Shown: positions 1 to 6,218 of the stretch, piece after piece
Position numbering within the stretch: position 1 is the first letter of the stretch
Layout: the number at the start of each line of letters is the position of its first letter
Assembly: GCA_938049125.1 (NCBI GenBank)
Contig: CALICR010000209.1
Span: forward strand, 1 to 10,178
Reading direction: 5' to 3'
DNA from: an uncultured Clostridia bacterium
Lineage (GTDB): Bacteria; Bacillota; Clostridia; Oscillospirales; Oscillospiraceae
Length of the DNA stretch: 10,178 nucleotides
Made by a program: the position numbers and the translations under genes
Notes under the pieces: model-generated
Seen by the model: only the letters and a program-made list of their open reading frames with translations
What the model was told of the DNA's origin: nothing
The model's database searches: none

Positions 1-36
1 CCAAACCAGGCGCGATACCAACTTCGCTATACCCGG
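1..36 (-). tRNA. tRNA-Pro(UGG)-like 5' half, cut by window edge
   Basis: Read on the minus strand from position 36, this matches nucleotides 1-36 of a tRNA. T8 and A9 are present, the D stem GCGA/TCGC pairs fully, and A14, G15 and G18G19 are in place. The anticodon stem starts CCTGG, T32T33 follow, and TGG sits at 34-36. The window ends right after the anticodon, so the 3' half cannot be judged. A tRNA-type promoter lies about 17 bases upstream. It may be a complete functional gene. The degraded copies to its right lack a 3' half, so it could equally be a remnant. Confidence 0.45.
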
Positions 37-52
37 ATATTCAATTTCTGCC

Positions 53-80
53 ATTATATCACGGCGAGGGAGAAAATCAA
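53..80 (-). promoter_or_regulatory. Promoter of the left tRNA-like unit
   Basis: On the minus strand, TTGATT (75-80) is followed after 16 bases by a perfect TATAAT (53-58); TTTGAT with a 17-base spacer is an equivalent reading. Transcription would start about 9 bases before the tRNA-like sequence, a layout usual for bacterial tRNA genes. The same two boxes recur exactly 293 bases to the right. Confidence 0.6.
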
Positions 81-221
81 AGATTTTTCTGTCTGTGGTC
101 ATTTATGTGGTCAAACCCACTTTTGTGCCGCTTTCGGCAATCGTGGAAAATCCCGCAAACGCAGGCGTCAAAAGGCTTTGCGGCGTTTCGCCTTGCCCTG
201 TCCCGGATACCGCCACGGCAC

Positions 222-259
222 TCCCAAAGCAGGCGCGCTACCAACTGCGCTACACCCGG
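222..259 (-). pseudogene. tRNA-Pro(UGG) 5'-half remnant
   Basis: On the minus strand from 259 this reads as nucleotides 1-38 of a tRNA-Pro. It has T8 and A9, a fully paired D stem GCGC/GCGC, G18G19, G26, the anticodon stem half CCTGC and the loop TTTGGGA with anticodon TGG. After nucleotide 38 the sequence becomes GTGCC instead of the GCAGG needed to close the stem. No T arm (GGTTCRA) or CCA end follows, so it cannot fold as a tRNA. It has no clear promoter of its own; the nearest is that of the remnant to its right. Confidence 0.6.
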
Positions 260-291
260 TTATTTCGTTATTTTATCCGGCTGCACGTATT

Positions 292-329
292 CACCCAACC
301 AAGCGTGATACCAACTTCGCTATACCCGG
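292..329 (-). pseudogene. tRNA-Pro-like 5'-half remnant, GGG at anticodon
   Basis: Read from 329 on the minus strand this is the counterpart of the tRNA-like segment at 1-36, 293 bases away. It keeps T8, A14, G18G19 and most of the D stem. It has a C11/A24 mismatch and GGG rather than TGG at positions 34-36. Downstream bases give no pairing anticodon arm and no T arm. They run through an AT-rich link of about 30 bases into the next tRNA-Pro half. A well-formed promoter still sits in front, so a short RNA may be made although no tRNA can form. Confidence 0.55.
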
Positions 330-523
330 AGATTCAATTTCTGCCATTATACCACAGTGCGGGGAAAAATCAAAGATTTTCCTGCCTGTTGTCAATTCTG
401 TGGTCAAAGCCGCTTTTGTGCCGCTTTCAGCAACCGGGGGGGATCCCGCAAACGCAGGCGTTGCAAGGCTTCCCGGGCTTTTGCTCAAACGGCTCATGGA
501 CAGGGTCTACGCACTCCCAAAGC
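294..523. repeat. Tandem 293-bp unit, right copy
   Basis: Second copy of the unit at 1-230, at a constant offset of 293. Its right end keeps only GCACTCCCAAAGC (511-523) of the tRNA-Pro half seen at 222-259. Beyond 523 the two copies no longer match. Bases 524-600 are purine-rich plus-strand sequence in which I see no gene, RNA or clear repeat. Confidence 0.85.
346..373 (-). promoter_or_regulatory. Promoter of the right tRNA-like unit
   Basis: On the minus strand, TTGATT (368-373), a 16-base spacer and TATAAT (346-351). Both boxes are identical to those of the left unit although the spacer has diverged in sequence. This suggests the boxes have been kept or the duplication is recent. Confidence 0.55.
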
Positions 524-602
524 GGGGGGCAATCATGGTTGGTGCGGACTGCGGCGGGGCGAGGGGAGCGGACGCGTGGGGCGGGAAAACAGGGGGCGAA
601 GC

Positions 603-641
603 AAAAGCGTCCCGGGCCGGGAGGGTCCGGTCCGGGACGCT
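603..641 (-). terminator. Intrinsic terminator of the alcohol dehydrogenase
   Basis: A perfect 10-bp stem AGCGTCCCGG/CCGGGACGCT (606-615 with 632-641) encloses a 16-base loop that can form a smaller CCGG/CCGG pair. On the minus strand it is followed by TTTTGC. It lies about 57 bases after the dehydrogenase stop codon. Confidence 0.7.
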
Positions 642-698
642 CTTTAACTTATTATAGCTGCTTTGGGGTGGGAATGCAAGGAAATTCTTCTGCGGGGC

Positions 699-1754
699 TC
701 AGAGGAGGACGACGGGCTTGATGAGGTTCTTCGGCTTGTCCTTCATGAGCATCAGGGCCTCCTCCATGTGCTCGAAGCCGTGGAAGCGGTGGGTGATGAG
801 CTTGGAGGTGTCCAGGCGGCCCGCCTCGATCAGGGAGGCGAGCTTTTCCATGCGCAGACGTCCGCCGGGCATCAGGCCGCCGGCGATGGTCTTGTGGGCC
901 ATGCCGCAGCCCCACTCTACCCGGGGAATCTTCACGTAGTCGCCCTCACCGAGGTAGTTGACGTTGCCGATCCGGCCGCCTGGGCGGAGCATGGTGACGG
1001 CCTGGATCATGGTGTCGTTGTCGCCGCCGGCGATGATGACGCGGTCGACGCCGCGGCCGCCGGTCTTGTCGAGGATCTGGGCCACGATGTTGCCCTCGCG
1101 GTAGTTGATGATATCGTCTGCGCCGTATTCCCGGGCGACCCGGGCGCAGTCGGGGCGGGAGCCGACGGCGTAGATGCGGGAGGCGCCCCGGAGCGCGGCA
1201 CCGGCCACGGACATCAGACCCACGGGGCCAATGCCGATGACACAGACGGTGTCGCCGAACTGAACGTCCGCCAGTTCCACGCCGTGGAAGCCCGTGGGCA
1301 CCATGTCGCTGAGCATGACGGCGGCGGCGGGATCAATGGCGTCGGGAAGGTGCGCCAGGTTGCCGTCGGCGTCGTTGACGTGGAAGAATTCCGCGAAGAC
1401 GCCGTCCTTGAAGTTGGAGAATTTCCAGCCTGCCAGCATTCCGCCGGAGTGCATGGCGTATCCGCCCTGGGCCTCGAGGCTGTTCCAGTCCGGCGTGATG
1501 GCCGGGACGATGACCCGGTCGCCGGGGCGGAAGTCCCGGACCAGCGCACCCACCTCCACAACCTCGCCCACGGCTTCGTGACCGAGAATCATGTTATGCC
1601 GGTCGCCCAAGGCACCGGCCCATACGGTGTGAACATCCGAGGAGCAGGGGGCCACGGCGATGGGCTTTACGATGGCATCCAGCGGGCCGCAGGACGGGAC
1701 ATCCTTCTCGATCCAGCCGGTCTTTCCGATGGTCAGCATTGCAAATCCTTTCAT
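699..1754 (-). CDS. NADP-dependent zinc alcohol dehydrogenase (secondary-alcohol type)
   Basis: Cytoplasmic medium-chain dehydrogenase of 351 residues, predicted to interconvert secondary alcohols and ketones, or primary alcohols and aldehydes, with NADP(H). From memory it is closely similar end to end to the Thermoanaerobacter brockii enzyme (352 residues), including the opening MKGFAML and the ending DKPKNLIKPVV. Catalytic zinc ligands are C37, H59 and D150, with E60 beside them. The Rossmann motif is GIGPVG (174-179). G198-S199-R200 and Y218, which in that family contact the NADP phosphate, are all present. The structural zinc cysteines of other alcohol dehydrogenases are absent, as in this subgroup. 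AGGAGGT six bases before the ATG supports the start. The gene stands alone between its own promoter and terminator. The natural substrate cannot be read from sequence. Confidence 0.93.
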   Translation of the reverse strand: MKGFAMLTIGKTGWIEKDVPSCGPLDAIVKPIAVAPCSSDVHTVWAGALGDRHNMILGHEAVGEVVEVGALVRDFRPGDRVIVPAITPDWNSLEAQGGYAMHSGGMLAGWKFSNFKDGVFAEFFHVNDADGNLAHLPDAIDPAAAVMLSDMVPTGFHGVELADVQFGDTVCVIGIGPVGLMSVAGAALRGASRIYAVGSRPDCARVAREYGADDIINYREGNIVAQILDKTGGRGVDRVIIAGGDNDTMIQAVTMLRPGGRIGNVNYLGEGDYVKIPRVEWGCGMAHKTIAGGLMPGGRLRMEKLASLIEAGRLDTSKLITHRFHGFEHMEEALMLMKDKPKNLIKPVVLL

Positions 1755-1785
1755 ATGAAAACCTCCTGTAAATTGGATTGAGAGT

Positions 1786-1819
1786 CGATATTTTTATATC
1801 GGTAACCCTCTATCGATAT
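1786..1819 (-). promoter_or_regulatory. CGATAT repeats at the alcohol dehydrogenase promoter (candidate operator)
   Basis: CGATAT-TTTT-ATATCG (1786-1801) is a perfect inverted repeat just downstream of the predicted transcription start. A further CGATAT (1814-1819) overlaps the -10 box and forms a second inverted repeat with ATATCG at 1796-1801. Such placement suits a repressor site; a 5'-leader hairpin is the alternative. No regulator gene is adjacent, so the binding protein is unknown. Confidence 0.45.
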
Positions 1820-1846
1820 AATACAACCGAAATGTGAGGAAGTCAA
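1818..1846 (-). promoter_or_regulatory. Sigma-A-like promoter of the alcohol dehydrogenase
   Basis: TTGACT (1841-1846), a 17-base spacer and TATTAT (1818-1823) on the minus strand. The predicted start near 1811 leaves a leader of about 57 bases before the ATG. The AT-rich sequence contrasts with the GC-rich flanking genes. Confidence 0.75.
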
Positions 1847-1880
1847 CGCTATTTTTTTCAGAAGGGTCATAAATTATACG

Positions 1881-1920
1881 GTGAAAGAGAAGACGCCCGC
1901 CCGCAGGCTTGCGGACGGGC
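1881..1920 (-). terminator. Terminator of the nifS-iscU-mnmA operon
   Basis: An 11-bp GC-rich stem (1895-1905 with 1910-1920, one G-T pair, 4-base loop) lies 24 bases after the mnmA stop. On the minus strand it is followed by GTCTTCTCTTTC, a pyrimidine-rich but imperfect U tract. Confidence 0.65.
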
Positions 1921-1943
1921 GCTGGGGAGATAGGGAATCGCAA

Positions 1944-3014
1944 TCAGCAGATGGTGCCGCCGCCGAGGACGGTGTCGCCGTCGTAGAGGACCACGGCCTG
2001 GCCCGGCGTGATGGCGCGCTGGGGCGTGTCGAAGCGGACCACGGCGGTGCCGTCCGCGCAGGCGCGGACGGTGCAGGGGGCCTCACGGCCCTGGTAGCGG
2101 ATGCAGGCGGTACAGCGTACCGGCTCCGCCGGTGCATCGAAGGCGATCCAGTTGAAATCCCGGGCCGTGAGCCGGTCCGAGAAGAGGGCATCGTTGCCGG
2201 AGAGGACTACCTCATTTTTCTCAAGGTCCTTGCGGAGCACGTAGAGCGGCTCACGGTAGGCGATGCCGAGGCCGCGGCGCTGGCCGACAGTGTAGCAGCG
2301 GAGGCCGCGGTGGCGGCCCAGGACCTCGCCGTCCGGGAGGACAAAGTCACCTGGCTCCGCCGTATGGCCGGTCCAGCGGTCCAGGAAGGCGGCGTAATTG
2401 CCGTCGGGCACGAAGCAGATGTCCTGGCTGTCGTGCTTGCGGGCGTTGCAGAAGCCCTCACGCTCGGCCAGAGCGCGGATCTCAGACTTGGTGCAGCCGC
2501 CCAGGGGCAGGCGCGTGTGGGCGAGCTGGTCCTGGCTGAGGCAGTAGAGCACGTAGCTCTGATCCTTTTTCGGGTCCAGGCCCTTTTTCAGGAGGTAGCG
2601 GCCGCTCTCGCTCTGCTCGATGCGGGCATAGTGGCCCGTGACCACCACGTCGCAGCCCAGCTCCCGGGCACGGTGGTAGAGGCGGTCGAACTTGAGGTAG
2701 CGGTTGCAGTCGATGCAGGGGTTGGGCGTCTCGCCGCGCTCGTAGGCTGCGGCGAAGCGGTCCATGACCTCGCGGCGGAAGTCGTCCTTGAAGTTGAAGA
2801 CGTAGAAGGGGATTCCCAGCCGGAAGGCCACGGCCCGGGCGTCCTCAGCGTCGTCCAGGGAGCAGCAGGTATGGCCCTTCGGGATGCCAGCGTCCTCGTT
2901 CTCGTAGAGGCGCATCATGGCCCCGATGCAGTCCCAGCCCTCGCGCAGCATGAAGAAAGCGGCGGCGGAGCTGTCCACTCCGCCGCTCATGGCAATCAGC
3001 GCTTTCTTATTCAT
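1944..3014 (-). CDS. mnmA: tRNA-specific 2-thiouridylase MnmA
   Basis: Predicted to adenylate U34 of the tRNAs for Lys, Glu and Gln and replace its 2-oxygen with sulfur. The 356-residue protein has the PP-loop ATP motif SGGVDSS at 10-16. The two catalytic cysteines are C103 in TPNPCIDCN and C200 in DICFVPDG, matching C102 and C199 of E. coli MnmA. TGHYARI (126-132) and the C-terminal barrel region follow. I start it at the ATG at 3014 because the protein then opens MNKKALIAMSGGVDS, as in the family, with GAGG nine bases upstream. An in-frame ATG at 3038 would add only eight residues, inside iscU. The start overlaps the end of iscU by 8 bases, suggesting translational coupling. C100 next to the catalytic C103 and the pair C50-C51 are extra cysteines. 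Confidence 0.95.
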   Translation of the reverse strand: MNKKALIAMSGGVDSSAAAFFMLREGWDCIGAMMRLYENEDAGIPKGHTCCSLDDAEDARAVAFRLGIPFYVFNFKDDFRREVMDRFAAAYERGETPNPCIDCNRYLKFDRLYHRARELGCDVVVTGHYARIEQSESGRYLLKKGLDPKKDQSYVLYCLSQDQLAHTRLPLGGCTKSEIRALAEREGFCNARKHDSQDICFVPDGNYAAFLDRWTGHTAEPGDFVLPDGEVLGRHRGLRCYTVGQRRGLGIAYREPLYVLRKDLEKNEVVLSGNDALFSDRLTARDFNWIAFDAPAEPVRCTACIRYQGREAPCTVRACADGTAVVRFDTPQRAITPGQAVVLYDGDTVLGGGTIC

Positions 3015-3465
3015 GCTTGGCGTCCTCGTGGACGTCATGGGCGTGGCAGGCGGCGCAGTCGTGGTCGCAGAATTCCTCCTGGTCGTAGGCGACGCCGTGC
3101 TTGTCGTAGTAGTCCTTGACCGCGGCGCGCACGGCCTCCTCGGCCAGCACGGAGCAATGCAGCTTGTGGGCGGGCAGGCCGTCCAGGGCCTCGACCACGG
3201 CCTTGTTGGAGAGCTTCAGGGCGTCCTCGATCTTCTGGCCCTTGATCATCTCGGTGGCCATGGAGGAGGAGGCGATGGCGGAGCCGCAGCCGAAGGTGTT
3301 GAACTTCACGTCGGTGATGACGTCGTCCTTGACCTTGATATACATCTTCATGATGTCGCCGCACTTGGCGTTGCCAACCTCGCCGATGCCGTCGGCGTCA
3401 TCCATTTTGCCGACGTTGCGGGGATGCTGGAAGTGGTCCATAACTTTTTCACTGTAGAGTGCCAT
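3007..3465 (-). CDS. iscU: Iron-sulfur cluster scaffold IscU/NifU-type
   Basis: Scaffold on which Fe-S clusters are assembled from NifS-derived sulfur before transfer to target proteins in the cytoplasm. The 152 residues include the three cluster-ligand cysteines of the family: C35 in AKCGD (with D37), C60 in FGCGSA, and C104 after H103 in HCSVLAEEA. Length and spacing fit the single-domain IscU fold up to about residue 128. The last 20 or so residues form an unusual tail rich in Cys and His (C133, C137, C140, H135, H141, H143, H146, H151). AGGAGG precedes the ATG. Its stop overlaps the mnmA start, and nifS ends only 28 bases upstream. It could serve Fe-S assembly, tRNA thiolation or both. 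Confidence 0.93.
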   Translation of the reverse strand: MALYSEKVMDHFQHPRNVGKMDDADGIGEVGNAKCGDIMKMYIKVKDDVITDVKFNTFGCGSAIASSSMATEMIKGQKIEDALKLSNKAVVEALDGLPAHKLHCSVLAEEAVRAAVKDYYDKHGVAYDQEEFCDHDCAACHAHDVHEDAKHE

Positions 3466-3493
3466 AAGAAAAACCTCCTGACGGGTTCAAAAA

Positions 3494-4684
3494 TCAGATG
3501 ATATGGGGCTTCGTGCCTTTTTCGAGCTCTTCCCAGACCGGGGAGATGTCGCGCAGGTAGCGGACGACCTCGGGCACGGCCTTGATGATGTGGTCCATCT
3601 CCTCCATGGTGTTGTACTCGCCGATGGAGAGGCGCAGGGAGCCGTGGGCGACCTCGTGGGGCAGGCCGATGGCCAGCAGCACGTGGCTGGGATCCAGGGA
3701 GCCGGAGGTGCAGGCGGAGCCGGAGGAGGCGCAGACACCGCGGTCATCCAGCAGGAGCAGCAGGCTCTCGCCCTCAATGCCCTCGAAGCACATATTGACG
3801 GTGCCGGGGACGTGGTGCTCCAGAGAGCCGTTGATCTTGCTGTGGGGGATTTTGCTCAGCTCGGTGAAGAGCTTGTCCCGCATGGCGGAAATTTTGACCA
3901 TGTTTTCCTCCATGCGGTCGCAGGACTCCTGGAGGGCCGCCGCCATGGCGACGATGCCGGCGACGTTCTCGGTGCCGGCGCGCTTGCCGCGCTCCTGGGC
4001 GCCGCCCTCGATGATGTTGTGGAGCAGGATGCCCTTCCGGACATAGAGCGCGCCGACGCCCTTGGGGGCGTGGAACTTGTGGCCGGAGAGGGAGAGCATA
4101 TCGACGTTCAGGTCCTGGACGTTGACGGGGATGTGGCCCACGGCCTGGACGGCGTCGCAGTGGAAGGGGATGCCCTTGCTGCGGCAGAGCGCGCCGATCT
4201 CGCGGATGGGCTGGATGGTGCCGATCTCGTTGTTGGCGAGCATGACGGTCACCAGGGCGGTGTCGTCCCGGATGGCCTTCTCCACGTCCTCAAGGCGGAC
4301 GACGCCGTCCTCATGGACATCAAGCAGTGTGACCTCGAAGCCCTCCTTTTCCAGGCGCTTCAGGGTGTGCAGCACGGCGTGGTGCTCGAACTTCGTGGAG
4401 ATCAGGTGCTTCTTGCCCTTCTTCGCGCCGTTCCAGGCGGCGGAGCAGATGGCCTGGTTGTCGGCCTCGCTGCCGCCGGAGGTGAAGTAGATCTCCCGCG
4501 GCTCCGCCGCGCCGAGCAGCCGGGCGATCGTGGCCCGGGCGTTTTCCAGGCCCTCCTTCGCGGTCTGGGCGAAGGCATAGAGGCTGGAGGGGTTGCCGTA
4601 ATTTGTGGTCAGATAGGGCAGCATAGCGTCCAGCGCCGTCTTGCTGACGCAGGTGGTCGCCGCATTGTCCGCATATACCATCAT
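3494..4684 (-). CDS. nifS: Cysteine desulfurase NifS/IscS
   Basis: PLP enzyme that converts cysteine to alanine and carries the freed sulfur as a persulfide, here predicted to supply IscU and MnmA. In the 396 residues, K203 in SGHKFHAPKG is the PLP lysine. H101-H102 and D177 are the cofactor-stacking and ring-nitrogen residues. C325 in SSGSACTSG is the persulfide cysteine on the mobile loop. The N-terminal YADNAATT and RAGTENVAGIV (235-245) are family hallmarks. GAGG lies nine bases before the first of two adjacent ATG codons; either may be used. It is the first gene of a three-gene operon. In several Firmicutes an Rrf2 regulator gene (iscR or cymR) sits next to such genes. None is next to it here. 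Confidence 0.95.
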   Translation of the reverse strand: MMVYADNAATTCVSKTALDAMLPYLTTNYGNPSSLYAFAQTAKEGLENARATIARLLGAAEPREIYFTSGGSEADNQAICSAAWNGAKKGKKHLISTKFEHHAVLHTLKRLEKEGFEVTLLDVHEDGVVRLEDVEKAIRDDTALVTVMLANNEIGTIQPIREIGALCRSKGIPFHCDAVQAVGHIPVNVQDLNVDMLSLSGHKFHAPKGVGALYVRKGILLHNIIEGGAQERGKRAGTENVAGIVAMAAALQESCDRMEENMVKISAMRDKLFTELSKIPHSKINGSLEHHVPGTVNMCFEGIEGESLLLLLDDRGVCASSGSACTSGSLDPSHVLLAIGLPHEVAHGSLRLSIGEYNTMEEMDHIIKAVPEVVRYLRDISPVWEELEKGTKPHII

Positions 4685-4720
4685 TCTTGATTACCTCGAT
4701 CCTGATATAAAATGGAATGC

Positions 4721-4790
4721 AGGAACAATTCCTACTTTTTCTCTAGGAGAACATACCATAGAATTCCCGCTCTGTCAATAGGAATTCCTA
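4721..4790 (-). promoter_or_regulatory. GGAATT-type repeats around the nifS promoter (candidate Rrf2-family operator)
   Basis: TAGGAATTCCTA (4779-4790) is a perfect 12-base palindrome touching the -35 box. ATAGGAATTCC (from 4778) and ATAGAATTCCC (from 4758) are near-direct repeats 20 bases apart, about two helical turns, the second lying between the -35 and -10 boxes. AGGAA-CAA-TTCCT (4721-4733) is an inverted repeat in the leader. ATAGGAATT resembles what I recall of the CymR motif of Bacillus and Staphylococcus, an Rrf2 regulator of cysteine metabolism. The assignment to a protein is inference. Confidence 0.5.
4750..4778 (-). promoter_or_regulatory. Strong promoter of the nifS operon
   Basis: Consensus TTGACA (4773-4778), a 17-base spacer and TATGTT (4750-4755) on the minus strand. 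The predicted start near 4743 gives a leader of about 58 bases. Confidence 0.8.
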
Positions 4791-4832
4791 ATTCTGCGAA
4801 AATCCGGAAAAAAGACCGCAGGAGACAGAACG

Positions 4833-4858
4833 CTGCCGGTCTCCGGGGAGACCGGCAG
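4833..4858 (-). terminator. Terminator hairpin of the aminotransferase
   Basis: A perfect 12-bp stem CTGCCGGTCTCC/GGAGACCGGCAG (4833-4844 with 4847-4858) begins six bases after the aminotransferase stop codon. On the minus strand TTCTGTCTCC follows and a T6 run comes about 20 bases later. The U tract is therefore not ideal. Confidence 0.6.
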
Positions 4859-4864
4859 GGCGGA

Positions 4865-6034
4865 TCATGCCATTTTTTCGCGGATGTGGGAGAGGCGGTC
4901 CAGGGCCTCGTTCAGTGTGGCGTCCATCTTGGCGAAATGGAGACGCACGATGTTGTTGACGCCTGCCTCATGGAAGAAGGAGGAGCCGGGAACGCAGGCA
5001 ACGCCCACCTTGTGGGCCATCTCCTCGCAGAAGTCCACGTCCCGCTGGCCTTTCTTGAGGAAGGGACCGATGTCGGCGAGGACGAAGTAAGCGCCCTGGG
5101 GGTCCGTGAAGGGGATGCCGATCTGACGTAGGCCGCCGGTGAAGAGCTGCTTCATGTGGGCATAGTGGGCGGCGAAGTCCGCATAGTAGCTGTCCGGCAT
5201 CTCAAGGCCAACAACAGCGGCCTCCATGAGCGGCGCCGCGGCGCCGACGGCATTGAAGTCGTGGTACTGCTTGATGCGGTCCATGATGGGCTTCGGTGCG
5301 ATGGCGTAGCCCAGCCGCCAGCCCGTGATGGAGTAGGTCTTGGAGAGGGAGGAGCAGGACACCGTGCGCTCCCACATGCCGGGCAGGCTGTTCATGTAGG
5401 TGTGGTGGTGGCCCTCGTAGATGATGTGCTCGTAGACCTCGTCCATGATGGCGTAGACGTCATACTGGATGCACAGGTCCGCAATGGTCCTCAGCTCGTC
5501 GTAGGTGAAGACCTTGCCGCTGGGGTTCGAGGGGTTGCAGATGAGGATGGCCTTGACGCCCTGTTTGAAGGCGTCCTCCAGCACGTTCGGGTCAAAGCTG
5601 AAGTCCGGCGGCGTCAGGGGGATGAAGACCGGCTCGCAGTCGGCCATGATGGCCTGGGCGCGGTAGTTCTCAAAGTAGGGGGAGAACATGGCAATCTTAT
5701 CGCCGGGGTTCGTGAGGGCGAAGATCGTGTCCACCATGGCCTCGGTGGAGCCGATGGTGACGACCATCTCCGTCTCCGGGTCCAGAGTGCGGCCCATGAA
5801 GCGGCCGCACTTCCTGGCCAGGGCGCGGCGGAAGTTGGGCGCGCCCATGGTGATGGGGTACTGGTGGGGGCCCTCGTAGCTGACCTCCTTGAGACGGTCC
5901 AGCATGGGCTTCGGCGGGTCAAAGTCCGGGAAGCCCTGGGCCAGGTTGATGGCGCCGCAGCCGAGAGAGATGCGCGTCATCCGGCGGATGACGGAGTCGG
6001 TGAAGCGCTGGTTTTTTCTGCTCATTTCCTGCAT
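4865..6034 (-). CDS. PLP-dependent class I/II aminotransferase
   Basis: Fold-type I aminotransferase of 389 residues, cytoplasmic. GAINLAQGFPDFDPP (27-41) is typical of the subgroup holding methionine and kynurenine aminotransferases and many enzymes annotated as aspartate aminotransferases. The PLP lysine is K232 in SLSKTYSITGWRLGY. N170 in NPSNPSG, D198 and Y201 in MDEVYEH, R240, and R364 in IVRLHFAK (substrate carboxylate) are all present. The ATG at 6034 has GAGG eight bases upstream. The ATG at 6040 is an alternative but has only a 2-base gap. The open frame continues to 6367 but crosses the promoter, so that extension is not coding. The gene is transcribed alone. The exact amino acid substrate cannot be fixed from sequence. 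Confidence 0.9.
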   Translation of the reverse strand: MQEMSRKNQRFTDSVIRRMTRISLGCGAINLAQGFPDFDPPKPMLDRLKEVSYEGPHQYPITMGAPNFRRALARKCGRFMGRTLDPETEMVVTIGSTEAMVDTIFALTNPGDKIAMFSPYFENYRAQAIMADCEPVFIPLTPPDFSFDPNVLEDAFKQGVKAILICNPSNPSGKVFTYDELRTIADLCIQYDVYAIMDEVYEHIIYEGHHHTYMNSLPGMWERTVSCSSLSKTYSITGWRLGYAIAPKPIMDRIKQYHDFNAVGAAAPLMEAAVVGLEMPDSYYADFAAHYAHMKQLFTGGLRQIGIPFTDPQGAYFVLADIGPFLKKGQRDVDFCEEMAHKVGVACVPGSSFFHEAGVNNIVRLHFAKMDATLNEALDRLSHIREKMA

Positions 6035-6119
6035 AATCATTGCCTCGATCCTCGGGGCGCACGGCACGGCCAGTACGGGAGAGAGAACGGCTGCACCGGG
6101 GCTTTCCGGAGTTTTTCTT

Positions 6120-6148
6120 ATTGTACTCCCGGTTCCGGACGGTGTAAA
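6120..6148 (-). promoter_or_regulatory. Promoter of the aminotransferase
   Basis: TTTACA (6143-6148), a 17-base spacer and TACAAT (6120-6125) on the minus strand, giving a leader of about 78 bases. I see no recognised riboswitch in that leader. Confidence 0.7.
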
Positions 6149-6218
6149 GAGGCGCATTTTACCGGAATTTTGATGAATTTTTATGCATCTTATGGGGAAA
6201 ACGCCGGAGCGGCCGCGG

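Larger units (their letters stand above)
1..230. repeat. Tandem 293-bp unit, left copy
   Basis: Every landmark here recurs 293 bases further on with no net insertion or deletion: the tRNA-like segment (14-37 and 307-330), the -10 box (53 and 346), the -35 box (75 and 368), TTTTGTGCCGCTTTC (121 and 414), TCCCGCAAACGCAGGCG (151 and 444) and GCACTCCCAAAGC (218 and 511). Bases 31-62 match 324-355 at 30 of 32 positions. The left end may continue outside the window. No protein gene is supported inside the unit. Confidence 0.85.

Noticed and set aside
222..329. Two complete tRNA-Pro genes
   Set aside because: The anticodon stems cannot close, and no T arm or acceptor 3' strand follows either segment.
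1..523. CRISPR array
   Set aside because: There are only two units with a 293-bp period and similarity along the whole unit, not short identical repeats with unique spacers.
95..721. Overlapping plus-strand open frames across the left repeat region
   Set aside because: Three frames are open at once, none has a ribosome site or a recognisable protein, and they run through the tandem repeats, tRNA-like segments and terminator.
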